Part shown: in pieces, positions 33,636 to 43,066 of the stretch
Position numbering within the stretch: position 1 is the first letter of the stretch
Layout of the letters: each line of letters starts with the position of its first letter
The notes under the pieces: model-generated
The model's input: only the letters and a program-made list of their open reading frames with translations
Told to the model about the DNA's origin: nothing
Databases searched by the model: none
Program-made: the position numbers and the translations under genes
Source: Bacillota bacterium
GTDB lineage: Bacteria; Bacillota; UBA5301; JAMCQP01
Assembly (NCBI GenBank): GCA_023381695.1
Contig: JAMCQP010000003.1
Coordinates: 1 to 43,066 of the forward strand
Reading direction: 5' to 3'
Length of the DNA stretch: 43,066 bases

Positions 33636-34235
33636 ATGAGTACATTGGTGCCAATGGTTGTGGAACAGACTAACCGGGGGGAACGGGCCTACGACATTTA
33701 TTCCAGGCTTTTGAAGGACCGGATCATCTTTATTGGCGGAGAGATCAACGATTATCTGGCCAACCTCGTGGTTGCCCAGATGCTCTTCCTGGAGAGCGAG
33801 GATCCGGAAAAGGACATTTACCTGTATATTAACAGCCCGGGCGGCGTAATCTATTCCGGTCTGGCAATCTACGATACCATGCAATATATCCGGCCGGCGG
33901 TATCCACCATCTGCGTGGGGATGGCCATGAGCATGGGAGCCGTATTGTTGGCCGCTGGAGCTCCCGGAAAGCGTTTTGCCTTGCCGTATTCGCGGATCAT
34001 GATCCACCAGCCTTCGGGCGGTTACCAGGGGCAGGCCAAGGAGATCGAGATCCACGCCAAGGAGATCCTGCATCTGAAGAAACAGATGAACGAGATTCTG
34101 GCCAGGCATACCGGCCAACCCATCGAACGTGTCGAGGAGGACGTGGATCGCGACCATTTCTTCTCCGCCGAGGAGGCGAAGAGCTACGGGCTGATCGACA
34201 GCATCTTCGCCGGCAAGAAGGAACACAAGAAGTAG
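33636..34235 (+). CDS. clpP: ATP-dependent Clp protease proteolytic subunit
   Basis: 199-residue serine peptidase that forms the double heptameric barrel used by ClpX and ClpC. Catalytic Ser lies in [12 protein letters not shown], His in [14 protein letters not shown] and Asp in [12 protein letters not shown]. The ribosome site CCAAGGAGGAGG precedes the ATG. It follows tig by 22 bases. Confidence 0.98.
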   Translation: MSTLVPMVVEQTNRGERAYDIYSRLLKDRIIFIGGEINDYLANLVVAQMLFLESEDPEKDIYLYINSPGGVIYSGLAIYDTMQYIRPAVSTICVGMAMSMGAVLLAAGAPGKRFALPYSRIMIHQPSGGYQGQAKEIEIHAKEILHLKKQMNEILARHTGQPIERVEEDVDRDHFFSAEEAKSYGLIDSIFAGKKEHKK

Positions 34236-34303
34236 CAAAGGCAACGCGCCTCCTGGACGATAACCCATCGTTAACCGATCATGAAAAACCGCCGAAGATA
34301 AAG

Positions 34304-34327
34304 ATGCGCACCGACCGGTATGCGCAT
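34304..34327. repeat. Inverted repeat between clpP and clpX
   Basis: ATGCGCA (34304) and TGCGCAT (34321) form a 7-bp stem over a 10-base loop in the 132-base gap. It could reduce read-through or protect the clpP mRNA end; no T tract follows. Confidence 0.3.
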
Positions 34328-34367
34328 GATGTAAGGGAAGCCAGCCAGCTTTTAATGAGGTGATTTG

Positions 34368-35627
34368 ATGTTCAAGTTCGGCGATGAAAAAGGCCAGCTG
34401 AAATGTTCCTTTTGCGGCAAGACGCAGGAACAGGTCAAAAAGCTGATTGCCGGTCCCGGGGTCTATATCTGCGATGAATGCATCGAGCTTTGCAACGAGA
34501 TCATTGAAGAAGAATTCAACGATGATGTCGAGGTTGAGCTTGGCAATGTTCCCAAACCCAAAGAGATCAAAGAAACTCTTGATCAGTATGTGATCGGCCA
34601 GGAGGATGCCAAAAAAGCTCTTTCCGTGGCGGTGTACAACCACTACAAACGGATTAACTCCGGAGCCAAGATTGATGATGTGGAACTCCAGAAGAGCAAC
34701 ATCTTGCTTTTAGGCCCAACAGGGTGCGGTAAGACTTTGCTGGCCCAGACCCTGGCCAAGATTCTCAACGTTCCGTTTGCAATCGCCGATGCCACTTCCC
34801 TGACCGAGGCCGGTTATGTCGGCGAAGATGTGGAGAATATCCTGCTGAAACTGATTCAGGCCGCCGATTACGATGTGGAGAAGGCGGAAAGGGGCATCGT
34901 CTATATCGACGAGGTCGACAAGATCGCTCGAAAATCCGAGAATCCGTCGATCACCCGCGATGTCTCCGGTGAAGGGGTGCAACAGGCGCTGTTGAAGATC
35001 CTGGAGGGAACGGTGGCCAGTGTGCCGCCCCAGGGTGGCCGCAAGCATCCCCATCAGGAGTTCATCCAGATCGACACCACCAATATCCTGTTTATTTGCG
35101 GCGGGGCCTTCGACGGCCTGGAGAAGATTATCGAAAACCGGACCGGAAAGAAGACCCTGGGCTTTGGCGCCGAGGTCAAGACCAGGCAGGAGAAGCAGAT
35201 CGGGGAGATTCTGCGGTTGATCATGCCGGAAGATCTGCTCAAGTTCGGGTTGATTCCCGAATTCGTCGGCCGCTTGCCCATCGTGGTTCCTCTGGATGCG
35301 CTGGATGAGGAGGCCCTGGTCAAGATTCTCACCGAGCCCAAGAATGCTCTGGCCAAGCAATTTCAGAAGCTCCTCGAGATCGACGGGGTGGAGCTCGAAT
35401 TCGCTCCCGAGGCTCTCGGGGCCATCGCCAGAAAGGCGATGTATCGGAAGACCGGCGCACGCGGTTTGCGTTCCATCATCGAGGACTTCATGCTGGATGT
35501 GATGTACGAAACCCCGTCGCTGGACGATGTGAAGAAATGCATCATCAACGAGGAAGTTGTGGAGAAGAAGTGTCCTCCCATTCTGATCCGCTCTGAACGG
35601 CGGAAGAAGAAAGAGGTCACCGCTTGA
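34368..35627 (+). CDS. clpX: ATP-dependent Clp protease ATP-binding subunit ClpX
   Basis: 419-residue AAA+ unfoldase feeding ClpP. N-terminal C4 zinc domain (CSFCGKTQ, then CDECIELC), Walker A GPTGCGKT, pore loop GYVGEDVE, Walker [12 protein letters not shown] and sensor regions follow. The ClpP-docking tripeptide is LGF in [10 protein letters not shown] instead of the common IGF. ATG 34368 has GAGGTGAT just upstream; TTG 34365 is the alternative. The terminator after the gene separates it from lonB. Confidence 0.98.
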   Translation: MFKFGDEKGQLKCSFCGKTQEQVKKLIAGPGVYICDECIELCNEIIEEEFNDDVEVELGNVPKPKEIKETLDQYVIGQEDAKKALSVAVYNHYKRINSGAKIDDVELQKSNILLLGPTGCGKTLLAQTLAKILNVPFAIADATSLTEAGYVGEDVENILLKLIQAADYDVEKAERGIVYIDEVDKIARKSENPSITRDVSGEGVQQALLKILEGTVASVPPQGGRKHPHQEFIQIDTTNILFICGGAFDGLEKIIENRTGKKTLGFGAEVKTRQEKQIGEILRLIMPEDLLKFGLIPEFVGRLPIVVPLDALDEEALVKILTEPKNALAKQFQKLLEIDGVELEFAPEALGAIARKAMYRKTGARGLRSIIEDFMLDVMYETPSLDDVKKCIINEEVVEKKCPPILIRSERRKKKEVTA

Positions 35628-35663
35628 TGCCGGCCTGGGCGCGAGATCAGGCTTAAAAAGACG

Positions 35664-35694
35664 AACCCGGCCGGGTTTCCTGGCCGGGTTTTCT
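35664..35694. terminator. Terminator between clpX and the convergent cytochrome gene
   Basis: AACCCGGCC pairs with GGCCGGGTT over a GGGTTTCCT loop, followed by TTCT. The stem is symmetric and may serve both strands. Confidence 0.8.
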
Positions 35695-35740
35695 CGACCC
35701 CGCTCAAATTACCGGTACAAGCCGGCTCGCTTTTATCGGC

Positions 35741-36547
35741 TCACTTTTTGTGTGGATCGCCGTGGCATTGGACGCAGTCCATCTCGCCGCGCGTGTTGTT
35801 TTGGGCTTTCTTTCCGTGGCAGCTCATGCACTCGGAGATTGTCACGGGCGGTATGTATTTGGCCACGAACTTCCCGTCGGCCTCCGCATTCAGCAGCTCC
35901 ACCGCATGCGCCGCTACATCCGCGGTGAGCCTGGCGCAACGTTCGCCCCGTTCCGGGGAGAACGCCCCGTACCCGGCCGCTTTGGACCAGTTGGTGACGG
36001 AGACATGGCAGAGGGGCGAGCCCGAGATGCTGGTGACCTTGATCTGCGCCTTCGGGTTCTCCGGAACAAAGATCGGGAGGGCTTCCGTGGCGTACCAGCC
36101 CATCAGTTCATTGATCAGCTTCGGGTAGACCTTCTCGCTGGACACGTAGTTTATGGCGGCGCTTGCCCCGTTTAAGGACCCGCAAAGGCTGGCCCAGCCA
36201 ACCACTCCGCCTTCTCCATACCTCATGGTATCGGTTGGGATCAAGGTGAATGGATAGCCTGTCTCATCGGCCAGTTCGCCGATTATTGCCTCAAATGTGC
36301 CGTAGCAGCAGGCTCCCTTGTAGTACCCCTTGTAGGCTCTTTGCGCAACCACCTTTGGGTCGAGCTTCTTATAGGGCCACGGCCATGGTGGAGCTTTAAC
36401 CTCCGCCGCCTTGACCCCTGGCAAAAGATGAAGTCCGCCTCCCCCGAGCGCCGCTCCAATAACGGCCCCGGTTGCAAATCCCCCGGCCCCGAATAGGAAC
36501 TCTCTTCTTGAGTATTTGTCTGACCGCGCTGTGCTTTCCGACAACAT
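35741..36547 (-). CDS. Tat-exported split-Soret-type cytochrome (C_GCAxxG_C_C family)
   Basis: 268 residues. The Tat signal SRREFLFGAG is followed by a Gly/Ala core, so the folded, cofactor-loaded protein is exported. YYKGACCYGTFEAIIGEL belongs to the C_GCAxxG_C_C family, and two heme-c sites, CMSCH and CVQCH, stand at the C-terminus, as in split-Soret cytochromes of anaerobes. It is probably an extracytoplasmic electron carrier. It lies on the opposite strand inside the otherwise conserved clpX-lonB interval, with its own promoter. AAAGGGGGC precedes the ATG. Confidence 0.88.
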   Translation of the reverse strand: MLSESTARSDKYSRREFLFGAGGFATGAVIGAALGGGGLHLLPGVKAAEVKAPPWPWPYKKLDPKVVAQRAYKGYYKGACCYGTFEAIIGELADETGYPFTLIPTDTMRYGEGGVVGWASLCGSLNGASAAINYVSSEKVYPKLINELMGWYATEALPIFVPENPKAQIKVTSISGSPLCHVSVTNWSKAAGYGAFSPERGERCARLTADVAAHAVELLNAEADGKFVAKYIPPVTISECMSCHGKKAQNNTRGEMDCVQCHGDPHKK

Positions 36548-36589
36548 TTGTGCCCCCTTTCCTCTTTCCGAGATCGACTACCTGAATCA

Positions 36590-36618
36590 AAAATACCCCA
36601 TTGCCTGTCTAAAGTCAA
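36590..36618 (-). promoter_or_regulatory. Promoter of the cytochrome gene
   Basis: Minus strand TTGACT (plus 36613-36618), 17-base spacer, TATTTT (plus 36590-36595). Confidence 0.65.
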
Positions 36619-36805
36619 CAGGTAAAAAGGACATTTGCAAGGCAATGCCGATGATTTTTATCACAACAGACCAGTTTGGTTAAGGATGTAAAACCTAGCC
36701 TTATTTGGCATCGCGTGGCAAAAAATGCGCAGATGCCAGGATTAAAAATTTATCTCGCGGAGATAATAAAGACCGTCAGAATCGCGCAAAGGAGGAGACG
36801 GCCAG

Positions 36806-38506
36806 GTGGCAGCCAATTTTTTTGGGGTGATCAGCCTCTTTTTTACGGTGATCATCGGCCTGTACTTTTGGAACCTGCTGCGGGCGCAGCAGACCAATCG
36901 TTCGGCCGTGGAAAAAGAGTCCCGCAAGGAGCTGGAACGGCTTCAGAGGCTTAAGTCCATCTCGCTCACCGAGCCATTGGCGGAGAAGACCCGCCCTACC
37001 AGTTTTGAAGAGATTATCGGCCAGGCGGACGGTTTGAAAGCTTTGAGAGCGGCGTTATGCGGCCCCAACCCACAGCATGTGCTGGTATACGGCCCTCCGG
37101 GAACCGGCAAGACCGCGGCCGCCAGGGTCATCCTGGAAGAGGCCAAAAAGAACGCTCTTTCCCCTTTCCAGGCTTCCGCCAAATTTGTGGAGATCGATGC
37201 GACCACGGCGCGCTTTGATGATCGGGGGATTGCGGATCCGCTCATGGGTTCGGTCCATGACCCGATCTACCAGGGCGCGGGCCCTCTGGGCATCGCTGGA
37301 ATTCCGCAGCCCAAACCGGGCGCGGTTACCAAGGCGCATGGCGGGGTGCTGTTCATCGACGAGATCGGCGAGCTGCATCCCATTCAGATGAACAAGCTTC
37401 TCAAGGTGCTCGAAGACCGCAAGGTCTTCCTGGAAAGCGCCTATTACAGCGCGGAAGACATGAACATCCCGCAACACATTCATGAAATCTTCCAAAAAGG
37501 GTTGCCGGCCGACTTTCGCCTGGTGGGGGCCACCACCAGGCAACCGGACGAGATTCCCCCGGCGATCCGCTCCAGGTGCCTGGAGGTCTTCTTCCGGTTA
37601 TTGACGCCGGAGGAGATCGGAATCATTGCCCGCAACGCCTGCAAGAAGATCGATTTCCCGTACGAAGAGGAAGCGATTGAGGTGATCACCAGATACGCCA
37701 CCAACGGGCGGGAAGCGGTGAACATCGTTCAGATCGCCGCCGGGATTGCCCAGACCGAGGGGCTGCGCGAAATCCGCAAGGTGGATGTGGAATGGGTGGT
37801 AAACAGCGGCCAGTACAGCCCGCGGCCTGAAAAGAAAGTGCCGGCCGAACCGCAGGTGGGTTGCGTGAACGGGCTGGCGGTCTACGGCCCCAACATGGGA
37901 ACCATTCTGGAGATCGAGGCTTCGGCGATCCCCGCCCGCAAGGGGCGCGGGAAACTGACCGTGACCGGCGTGGTGGAAGAGGAGGAGGTCGGCGGCGGGT
38001 TTGGCCGCACCGTGCGCCGGAAGAGCATGGCCAAGGGATCCGTCGAAAACGTCTTCACGGTTCTTCGCAAGAACCTGGGGCTCTCCCCGCAGGATTACGA
38101 CATACACCTGAACTTCCCGGGCGGGATACCGGTGGATGGCCCTTCGGCGGGCGTGACCATCGCCGCCGCGATCTATTCGGCGATCACCAGCGTGCCGGTG
38201 GATAACCTGGTGGCGATGACCGGCGAGGTATCCATCAGGGGCTTTGTGAAGCCTATCGGAGGGGTGGTGGCCAAGATCGAGGCGGCCAGGTTGGCTGGCG
38301 CCAAACGGGTGATCATCCCCCGGGAAAACTGGCAGGATATCTTTAAAGAAATTGAGGAGATTGAGGTAATTCCGGTGGAGCACATCGAAGAGGTCATAGA
38401 ACAGGCCATGTCCCTGCCGGGGATAATCGGAGAACTGGGCGTCCGGGTGCCAGAGGTGAAGATCCTGTCGGCGGCTCATTCCACTCATTCAACCCACTCC
38501 TTGTAG
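36806..38506 (+). CDS. lonB: ATP-dependent protease LonB
   Basis: 566 residues. An N-terminal membrane helix (about 5-25, FFGVISLFFTVIIGLYFW) anchors it. The AAA+ domain has Walker A YGPPGTGKTAA and Walker B GGVLFIDEIGEL. The Lon protease domain has the catalytic Ser in DGPSAGVTIAAA and the Lys in the segment before AGAKRVIIP. LonB in Bacillus is expressed in the forespore under sigma F; I could not place a convincing sigma-F promoter here. The GTG start follows AAGGAGG by about 9 bases. It precedes lonA, as in many spore formers. Confidence 0.95.
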   Translation: MAANFFGVISLFFTVIIGLYFWNLLRAQQTNRSAVEKESRKELERLQRLKSISLTEPLAEKTRPTSFEEIIGQADGLKALRAALCGPNPQHVLVYGPPGTGKTAAARVILEEAKKNALSPFQASAKFVEIDATTARFDDRGIADPLMGSVHDPIYQGAGPLGIAGIPQPKPGAVTKAHGGVLFIDEIGELHPIQMNKLLKVLEDRKVFLESAYYSAEDMNIPQHIHEIFQKGLPADFRLVGATTRQPDEIPPAIRSRCLEVFFRLLTPEEIGIIARNACKKIDFPYEEEAIEVITRYATNGREAVNIVQIAAGIAQTEGLREIRKVDVEWVVNSGQYSPRPEKKVPAEPQVGCVNGLAVYGPNMGTILEIEASAIPARKGRGKLTVTGVVEEEEVGGGFGRTVRRKSMAKGSVENVFTVLRKNLGLSPQDYDIHLNFPGGIPVDGPSAGVTIAAAIYSAITSVPVDNLVAMTGEVSIRGFVKPIGGVVAKIEAARLAGAKRVIIPRENWQDIFKEIEEIEVIPVEHIEEVIEQAMSLPGIIGELGVRVPEVKILSAAHSTHSTHSL

Positions 38507-38639
38507 ATCTGGAAGGACCCGGGATTGTGGCGCGGGTTAGAGCGGTGTTTGGCGGATGGGCCAGACGCCGCTTTCCTCATTAAGAGGAATTACCAGGCGT
38601 ACCGAGAATACTATAAAGGCAAAAAGGAGGGAACACCTG

Positions 38640-41138
38640 ATGACCCAAAATTCAAACGAGGGCGATGCGGTTCAGGCGGAGGAACGCACCGTAGAGTTTA
38701 AAGAGGCTCTGCCCCTTTTGCCTCTACGCGGGATGCTGGTATTTCCTTTTATGGTGACGCCCCTCGATGTCGGCCGGGAACGGTCGGTTCATGCTCTGGA
38801 AGAAGCGATGCTGGAGGAGAGGTTGATCCTTCTTGCCGCGCAGCGGCAGGCCAAGACGCAGGAACCGGTGCCGGATGAAATCTACAGGATCGGCACGGTT
38901 GCCGAGATCAAGCAACTTCTCAAGCTGCCGGATGGAACCATCAGGATTCTGGTGGAAGGCATCCAGCGGGTAAAGATCGTCCAGTTTCTCCAGAACGAAC
39001 CTTATTACAAGGTCAAGATCGCCAGAGTGAATGAGAACGAGGAGAAGACCACCGAGGTCGAAGCTCTGATGCGTACCACCCTTGATCAGTTTGAGCAGTA
39101 TATCAAGCTCAGCAAGAAGGTCCCGCCGGAGATCCTGGTTTCCGTGGCCAATATTGAGGATCCGGGGCGCCTGGCGGACAGCATCGCGGCCCAGTTGGTT
39201 TTACGGATCGAGGACAAACAAGAGATCCTGGAGTCGATCTCCGCCAGGGAACGCCTGGAAAAGCTCTGCGTCATCCTGGGCAAGGAGATGGAGATCCTGG
39301 AACTGGAGCGGAAGATCCATGTCCGGGTGCGGAAGCAGATGGAGAAGACCCAGAAGGAGTACTATCTGCGCGAGCAGATGAAGGCCATCCAGAAGGAACT
39401 GGGCGAAAAAGACGAGCGGATCGCCGAGGCGGAAGAACTCCGGGAAAAGATCAAGGAGGCCAAATTTCCCAAGGAGGTCAACGAAAAGGCGTTGAAAGAG
39501 GTGGAGCGGCTGGAGAAGATGCCGCCCATGGCCGCCGAGGCGGTAGTGGTCCGAAATTATCTGGACTGGCTCCTGGCCTTGCCCTGGCGCAAGCAAACCA
39601 AAGATCGCCTGGATATCGGGCTGGCCGAGAAGATTCTCAACGAGGATCACTATGGCCTGGAAAAGGTCAAGGAGAGGATTCTGGAATTTCTGGCGGTGCG
39701 GAAACTGGCGGCGAAGATGAAGGGTCCCATCCTTTGCCTGGTGGGCCCCCCCGGCGTGGGGAAGACCTCGCTGGCTAAATCCGTGGCCCGGGCCCTGGAA
39801 AGGAAGTTCGTGCGCTTTTCCCTGGGCGGGGTAAGGGATGAGGCGGAGATCCGGGGCCACCGGCGGACTTATGTGGGCGCGATGCCCGGCAAGATCATCC
39901 AGGTGATGCGCCAGGCCGGCGTTACAAACCCGGTGGTGCTTCTGGATGAGGTGGACAAGATGAGCATGGATTTCCGGGGCGACCCCTCGGCGGCGCTTCT
40001 GGAAGTCCTGGATCCGGAACAGAACGCCAATTTCGGCGACCATTATATGGAGGTAAATTACGATCTTTCCAACGTGATGTTCATTACCACGGCCAACAAC
40101 CTCCATGCCATTCCCAGGCCGCTTTTGGACCGGATGGAGGTGATTCTGCTTCCCGGCTACACCGAGGAGGAGAAGCTGGAGATCGTCAAGAGGCACCTTC
40201 TTCCCAAACAGATTGAGCAACACGGGTTGCACCCCGATCAGATCAATGTTTCTGACAATACCATCCGGGGGATCATCCGGGAGTACACTCGGGAATCCGG
40301 CGTGCGCAACCTGGAGCGGGAGCTGGCCTCGATCTGCCGCAAGGTTACCAAGGAGATCGTCACGGGGACCGAACCGCCGGTGCGGGTCACCGCCCAGAGC
40401 CTGCACAAGTATCTGGGGATCCCGCGGTTTCACTACGGGGTCGTGGAGACGGAGGACAAGGTGGGGGTGGTCACGGGCCTGGCCTGGACCGAGACGGGCG
40501 GCGACATCCTGGCCATCGAAGTGACCATCGTCAAGGGCAAGGGGAAACTGACCCTGACCGGCAAACTTGGCGAGGTGATGCGGGAGTCCGCCCAGGCCGG
40601 GTTCAGCTATATCCGGTCACGTGCCGCCGCCATGGGGATAGAGGAGGATTTTTACGAGAAATACGACTTCCACATCCATATCCCGGAAGGCGCCATTTCC
40701 AAGGATGGTCCTTCGGCGGGGATCACCATGGCCACGGCGCTGGCTTCAGCCCTGACCAATATCCCGGTGCACCGCGACGTGGCGATGACCGGCGAGATCA
40801 CCCTGCGGGGCCGTGTTTTACCCATCGGCGGGCTCAAGGAGAAGTCCCTGGCGGCCCACCGGGCGGGCATTAAAAAGGTGATCATCCCGCGGGAGAACGA
40901 GAAGGATCTGGAAGAGATACCGGCCAACATCAAGCGCAAGCTGGAGTTTGTGCTGGTGGAGCACATGGATCAGGTCCTCCGGGAGGCTCTGACCGCCAAG
41001 CTGCCGATTGTGGAGGCCGTGCCCGAAAACCATGCCGACAAGGACAGGGAGGTGTCGGATCTGAGTAGACTGCCTCACCTGCCGTTCGTGGATCTGGAAA
41101 AGCCCACCGGCCAGCCGGGGGCGGAAAAACCCCAATAA
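38640..41138 (+). CDS. lonA: ATP-dependent protease La (LonA)
   Basis: 832-residue cytoplasmic Lon. The LAN substrate domain begins [15 protein letters not shown]; the coiled coil has [16 protein letters not shown]; the AAA+ domain has [11 protein letters not shown] and [10 protein letters not shown]; the protease domain has Ser in [12 protein letters not shown] and Lys in [16 protein letters not shown] 38640 is chosen because AAGGAGG lies 8 bases upstream; an in-frame upstream extension to 38556 has no ribosome site and no homology. It degrades misfolded and regulatory proteins and is 10 bases from engB. Confidence 0.97.
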   Translation: MTQNSNEGDAVQAEERTVEFKEALPLLPLRGMLVFPFMVTPLDVGRERSVHALEEAMLEERLILLAAQRQAKTQEPVPDEIYRIGTVAEIKQLLKLPDGTIRILVEGIQRVKIVQFLQNEPYYKVKIARVNENEEKTTEVEALMRTTLDQFEQYIKLSKKVPPEILVSVANIEDPGRLADSIAAQLVLRIEDKQEILESISARERLEKLCVILGKEMEILELERKIHVRVRKQMEKTQKEYYLREQMKAIQKELGEKDERIAEAEELREKIKEAKFPKEVNEKALKEVERLEKMPPMAAEAVVVRNYLDWLLALPWRKQTKDRLDIGLAEKILNEDHYGLEKVKERILEFLAVRKLAAKMKGPILCLVGPPGVGKTSLAKSVARALERKFVRFSLGGVRDEAEIRGHRRTYVGAMPGKIIQVMRQAGVTNPVVLLDEVDKMSMDFRGDPSAALLEVLDPEQNANFGDHYMEVNYDLSNVMFITTANNLHAIPRPLLDRMEVILLPGYTEEEKLEIVKRHLLPKQIEQHGLHPDQINVSDNTIRGIIREYTRESGVRNLERELASICRKVTKEIVTGTEPPVRVTAQSLHKYLGIPRFHYGVVETEDKVGVVTGLAWTETGGDILAIEVTIVKGKGKLTLTGKLGEVMRESAQAGFSYIRSRAAAMGIEEDFYEKYDFHIHIPEGAISKDGPSAGITMATALASALTNIPVHRDVAMTGEITLRGRVLPIGGLKEKSLAAHRAGIKKVIIPRENEKDLEEIPANIKRKLEFVLVEHMDQVLREALTAKLPIVEAVPENHADKDREVSDLSRLPHLPFVDLEKPTGQPGAEKPQ

Positions 41139-41148
41139 GGCCCAAACG

Positions 41149-41721
41149 ATGAAATCTGAATTTAAAGCTGAATTTGTGGTCAGCGCTGGAGCGCCGGACC
41201 AGTATCCCCGGGATGGGCTTCCGGAGATTGCCCTGATCGGCCGCTCCAACGTGGGCAAGTCGTCGTTGATCAACACCGTGACCGGGGTAAAAGGCCTGGC
41301 CAGGACCAGCACGGAACCCGGGCGCACCCGGCGTTTAAATTTCTTTCGGGTGGGTGGAATCTATTATCTGGTGGATCTGCCGGGTTTTGGATTTGCCCGG
41401 GTCTCCAAAGAAGAAAAAGCCCGGTGGGGGCAGATGGTGGAGGAATACCTCCTGAGCCGTCCCAATCTGGCGGGTGCCATCCAGCTGATCGATCTGCGCC
41501 GCCGGGTTGAAGAGGACGATCTGCAATTTAAAGATTGGTTTTCCCCCCGGGGGGTGCCCTTGCTTTTGGTGGCCACCAAGGCGGACAAGCTGCCCAAAGC
41601 GCAAAGGTTGGCGGCGGAGCGCGAGATAACGGCCGCGTTTGGGGCGGCCCCGGTGCTTTTTTCCGCCAGAACAGGCGAAGGGAGGGAACTTGTCCGGCGT
41701 TGGCTGGTTCTCCAGACGTAG
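41149..41721 (+). CDS. engB: Ribosome biogenesis GTPase EngB (YsxC/YihA)
   Basis: 190 residues with G1 GRSNVGKSSLIN, the switch/G2 Thr in EPGRTRRLNFF, G3 DLPGFGFA, G4 ATKADKL and G5 FSARTGEG. It acts in late 50S subunit assembly. The lonA-engB neighbourhood is conserved. AAGG lies 8 bases before the ATG, a weak site that fits coupling to lonA. Confidence 0.96.
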   Translation: MKSEFKAEFVVSAGAPDQYPRDGLPEIALIGRSNVGKSSLINTVTGVKGLARTSTEPGRTRRLNFFRVGGIYYLVDLPGFGFARVSKEEKARWGQMVEEYLLSRPNLAGAIQLIDLRRRVEEDDLQFKDWFSPRGVPLLLVATKADKLPKAQRLAAEREITAAFGAAPVLFSARTGEGRELVRRWLVLQT

Positions 41722-41776
41722 GAGGATTTTTCCATTTTGCGTCGAAATCTTCGTAGAAAGGTGCAGGGAGGAAGCA

Positions 41777-42409
41777 ATGACACAAGACGACCCGCTTAAA
41801 GTCGGTATCCCCCTCGAACTCCGGTTCAGGGGCGTGGATCCCGTCTGGTATCGCTCCAGGATTGAAGAAGTCAACGAGCAGGCGATCATGGTGGCCGAGC
41901 CTTCCGAAAAAGTGGCGGTCGCCCCGGGGACGCCGGTGGATGTGCAGTTGGGGTGGAACGATTTTTTCTATGTCTTTGAGACGAAGGTCAGCGGTTTTAA
42001 AACTCAACCTGGCCCGGTATTTATCTTGCACAGGCCTCCCGCCATTTTCAAGCAGCAGCGGCGAAAGCTGTTTCGGGTGCCGGTGCTTCTGGTCGCCAGG
42101 TTTAAACAGGATAACGAACCGGATGAGCATATGGGGCTGGTGACCAACATCAGCGGGGGAGGCTTGCGGCTGATCCATGCGGATCAGTTTCCGGTGGGGA
42201 CCCGGCTGAAAATTCGTTTGGAGCTTGGCGGAACGGTGATCAATCCCCTGGTGAGGGTGGTGCACCGGGAGCCGATTGGCGAAAATGAGAGCCGGTTCGG
42301 TTACGGCGTTGAATTTTTGGATTTGAGCGAAGCGGAGCAGGACAGTCTGGTCAAATTTATTTTTGCCCGTCAAAAAGAGGGGCAGGAACGGGCGGTAAGG
42401 GAGGGGTGA
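41777..42409 (+). CDS. PilZ-domain c-di-GMP-binding protein (YcgR-like)
   Basis: 210 residues. An N-terminal YcgR-type beta domain (about 1-95) is followed by a PilZ domain whose c-di-GMP motif is RRKLFRVPV (R-x3-R) and NISGGGLRL (D/N-x-S-x-x-G). Such proteins slow flagella or control secretion and pili in response to c-di-GMP. AGGGAGGAAGC precedes the ATG. No diguanylate cyclase gene is in the window. Confidence 0.92.
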   Translation: MTQDDPLKVGIPLELRFRGVDPVWYRSRIEEVNEQAIMVAEPSEKVAVAPGTPVDVQLGWNDFFYVFETKVSGFKTQPGPVFILHRPPAIFKQQRRKLFRVPVLLVARFKQDNEPDEHMGLVTNISGGGLRLIHADQFPVGTRLKIRLELGGTVINPLVRVVHREPIGENESRFGYGVEFLDLSEAEQDSLVKFIFARQKEGQERAVREG

Positions 42410-42440
42410 CGCCAGTCGCCCCCGGGAAGGAGGCGAAAGC

Positions 42441-42659
42441 ATGGCCGAGTACTTCGCGCTGGATTGCTGGAAGATCAGGGGTTGCACGGCGAGCATCTAT
42501 TATCAATGTGAACCCTTCAAGGTCCGCAAGGCGTGTTGGTACGTAAAAGAAGGATGTCTTAACTGCGACCGGGACTGTTTAAAATGCAACCTGTATAAAG
42601 AAGCAAAGAGACGGGGCTATATCACCGTGGATGTTCGGGAGGAAGACAAGGTTGGCTAG
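42441..42659 (+). CDS. Small Cys-rich protein with two-CW-like pattern
   Basis: 72 residues with eight cysteines: C9-W, C15, C23, C32-W and the cluster C39-x2-C42-x3-C46-x2-C49 followed by LY. The repeated Cys-Trp pairs and the terminal C-x-x-C-x-L-Y resemble small two-CW metal- or cluster-binding proteins linked to signalling genes. GGAAGGAGG precedes the ATG. It follows the PilZ gene by 31 bases and is ended by a terminator, so it is probably part of that unit. Function unknown. Confidence 0.7.
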   Translation: MAEYFALDCWKIRGCTASIYYQCEPFKVRKACWYVKEGCLNCDRDCLKCNLYKEAKRRGYITVDVREEDKVG

Positions 42660-42675
42660 CTATAAAGATCGGGGG

Positions 42676-42706
42676 GTAGCTGGGGAGAGCTACTTTTGAT
42701 TTTTTT
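42676..42706 (+). terminator. Terminator after the PilZ/Cys-rich unit
   Basis: GTAGCT and AGCTAC pair over a GGGGAG loop, followed by TTTTGATTTTTTT. Confidence 0.85.
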
Positions 42707-43066
42707 AGATGTTTTCCTGTTGCCAATCTATTCTTGATTGGCTTATTTTTTTGCGGTCAGGAGGATTTGTAAGTTCATCGTGGAATTGTTTCAAGTGACC
42801 AACATTTGTGTGATCATTGATACCGAGGGTTTTTTGGCAGTTTTTGTATGCTGATCCTGCCTGGAAAACTGGGGTGTGGCAGGGTTGGGAGAGCGCGGCG
42901 AACCCCGGCCGAAAGAGAGGCGGGTGGGAGAGTCTGCCATGGAAATCTGCGTCATAAGGTGCATCTGTTGGGACAGTGGACAAAAAGTAAGTAGGGAGAC
43001 GGCTTGTGGCCTGCAAATGTTACTTTCTGGCAAACCTTGTGGAAGGGCACAGGGTTTTATTTATGT
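42707..43066 (+). other. Non-coding tail, possible 5' end of a group II intron
   Basis: No gene with a ribosome site is seen. From 42874 the sequence begins GTGTGGCAGGG, fitting the group II intron 5' rule GTGYG. It continues with G-rich hairpins: GGGTT/AACCC at about 42882-42905, and two similar segments ending GGGAGAG at 42880-42893 and 42919-42931. The window ends before any catalytic domain V or reverse transcriptase could be seen, so this is tentative. Confidence 0.3.

Noticed and set aside
36619-36805. Sigma-F promoter before lonB
   Set aside because: A candidate GG-x-x-A-rich stretch near 36718 is one base out of register with the consensus and lacks a -35 element at the right distance.
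39201-40433. Minus-strand frame of 410 codons inside lonA
   Set aside because: Antisense shadow of lonA; its Leu/His/Gln-rich composition mirrors the lonA codons and no start signal is present.
42791-43033. Minus-strand frames at the right end
   Set aside because: No ribosome site; the overlapping frames and structured G-rich plus strand are better explained as non-coding RNA-like sequence.

Overview
The window reads as the chromosome of an anaerobic, spore-forming Firmicute, most like the Clostridia/Peptococcaceae-Moorella group. The evidence is the tig-clpP-clpX-lonB-lonA-engB order, a GerMN-domain spore lipoprotein, a LonB-type protease, sigma-A-like promoters with strong GGAGG ribosome sites and frequent GTG/TTG starts. 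A Tat-exported two-heme cytochrome, a DUF2148 iron-sulfur protein and a DUF1646 transporter suggest anaerobic redox metabolism. The genus cannot be fixed from sequence alone. One protein (27332-28915) ends in what looks like an outer-membrane beta-barrel, which would be odd in a strict monoderm.

Layout. 1-1860: a small unknown gene, rph and rdgB. 1986-2251: tRNA-Pro and tRNA-Arg. 2265-5246: an accessory island with a decayed DNA methyltransferase, a LexA-like phage repressor facing an orphan divergent promoter with palindromic operators, a beheaded secreted-protein gene, and a Panacea/MazF-like toxin-antitoxin pair. 5690-14155: housekeeping and accessory genes: a chemoreceptor, a convergent penicillin-acylase-family enzyme, a DUF5009 membrane acyltransferase, and an MFS exporter followed by an ArsR-like regulator fused to a degenerate M29 aminopeptidase domain. 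14247-19134: three tightly coupled genes (TerB-like/SAP-repeat protein, BrxD-like ATPase, Lhr/BrxHI-like helicase) forming a probable anti-phage defence operon. 19264-21127: an HD phosphohydrolase (YwfO-like) and a YwgA-like protein. 21203-25321: a sensor kinase with 21-bp-phased upstream repeats, tRNA-His, an acetyltransferase relic, two VapBC-type modules and a chimeric sigma-factor/membrane protein between them. 25438-31755: DUF2148 protein, DUF1646 transporter, M48 protease/barrel protein, GerMN lipoprotein, tRNA-Arg, an MNT gene with a truncated HepT, and a LysE exporter. 31913-32079: tRNA-Leu and tRNA-Gly. 32315-42659: trigger factor, ClpP, ClpX, a divergent cytochrome, LonB, LonA, EngB, a PilZ protein and a Cys-rich protein. 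The window ends in non-coding sequence that may be the start of a group II intron.

How the genes work together. The protein-quality-control block (trigger factor, ClpXP, LonB, LonA) is the conserved core. The accessory blocks are dominated by defence and conflict modules (three or four toxin-antitoxin systems, a methyltransferase relic, a phage repressor and the three-gene ATPase/helicase operon), several sitting next to tRNA genes. The best candidate for a poorly described system is the operon at 14247-19134; the runners-up are the ArsR-M29 pseudoenzyme regulator and the sigma2-transmembrane chimera.
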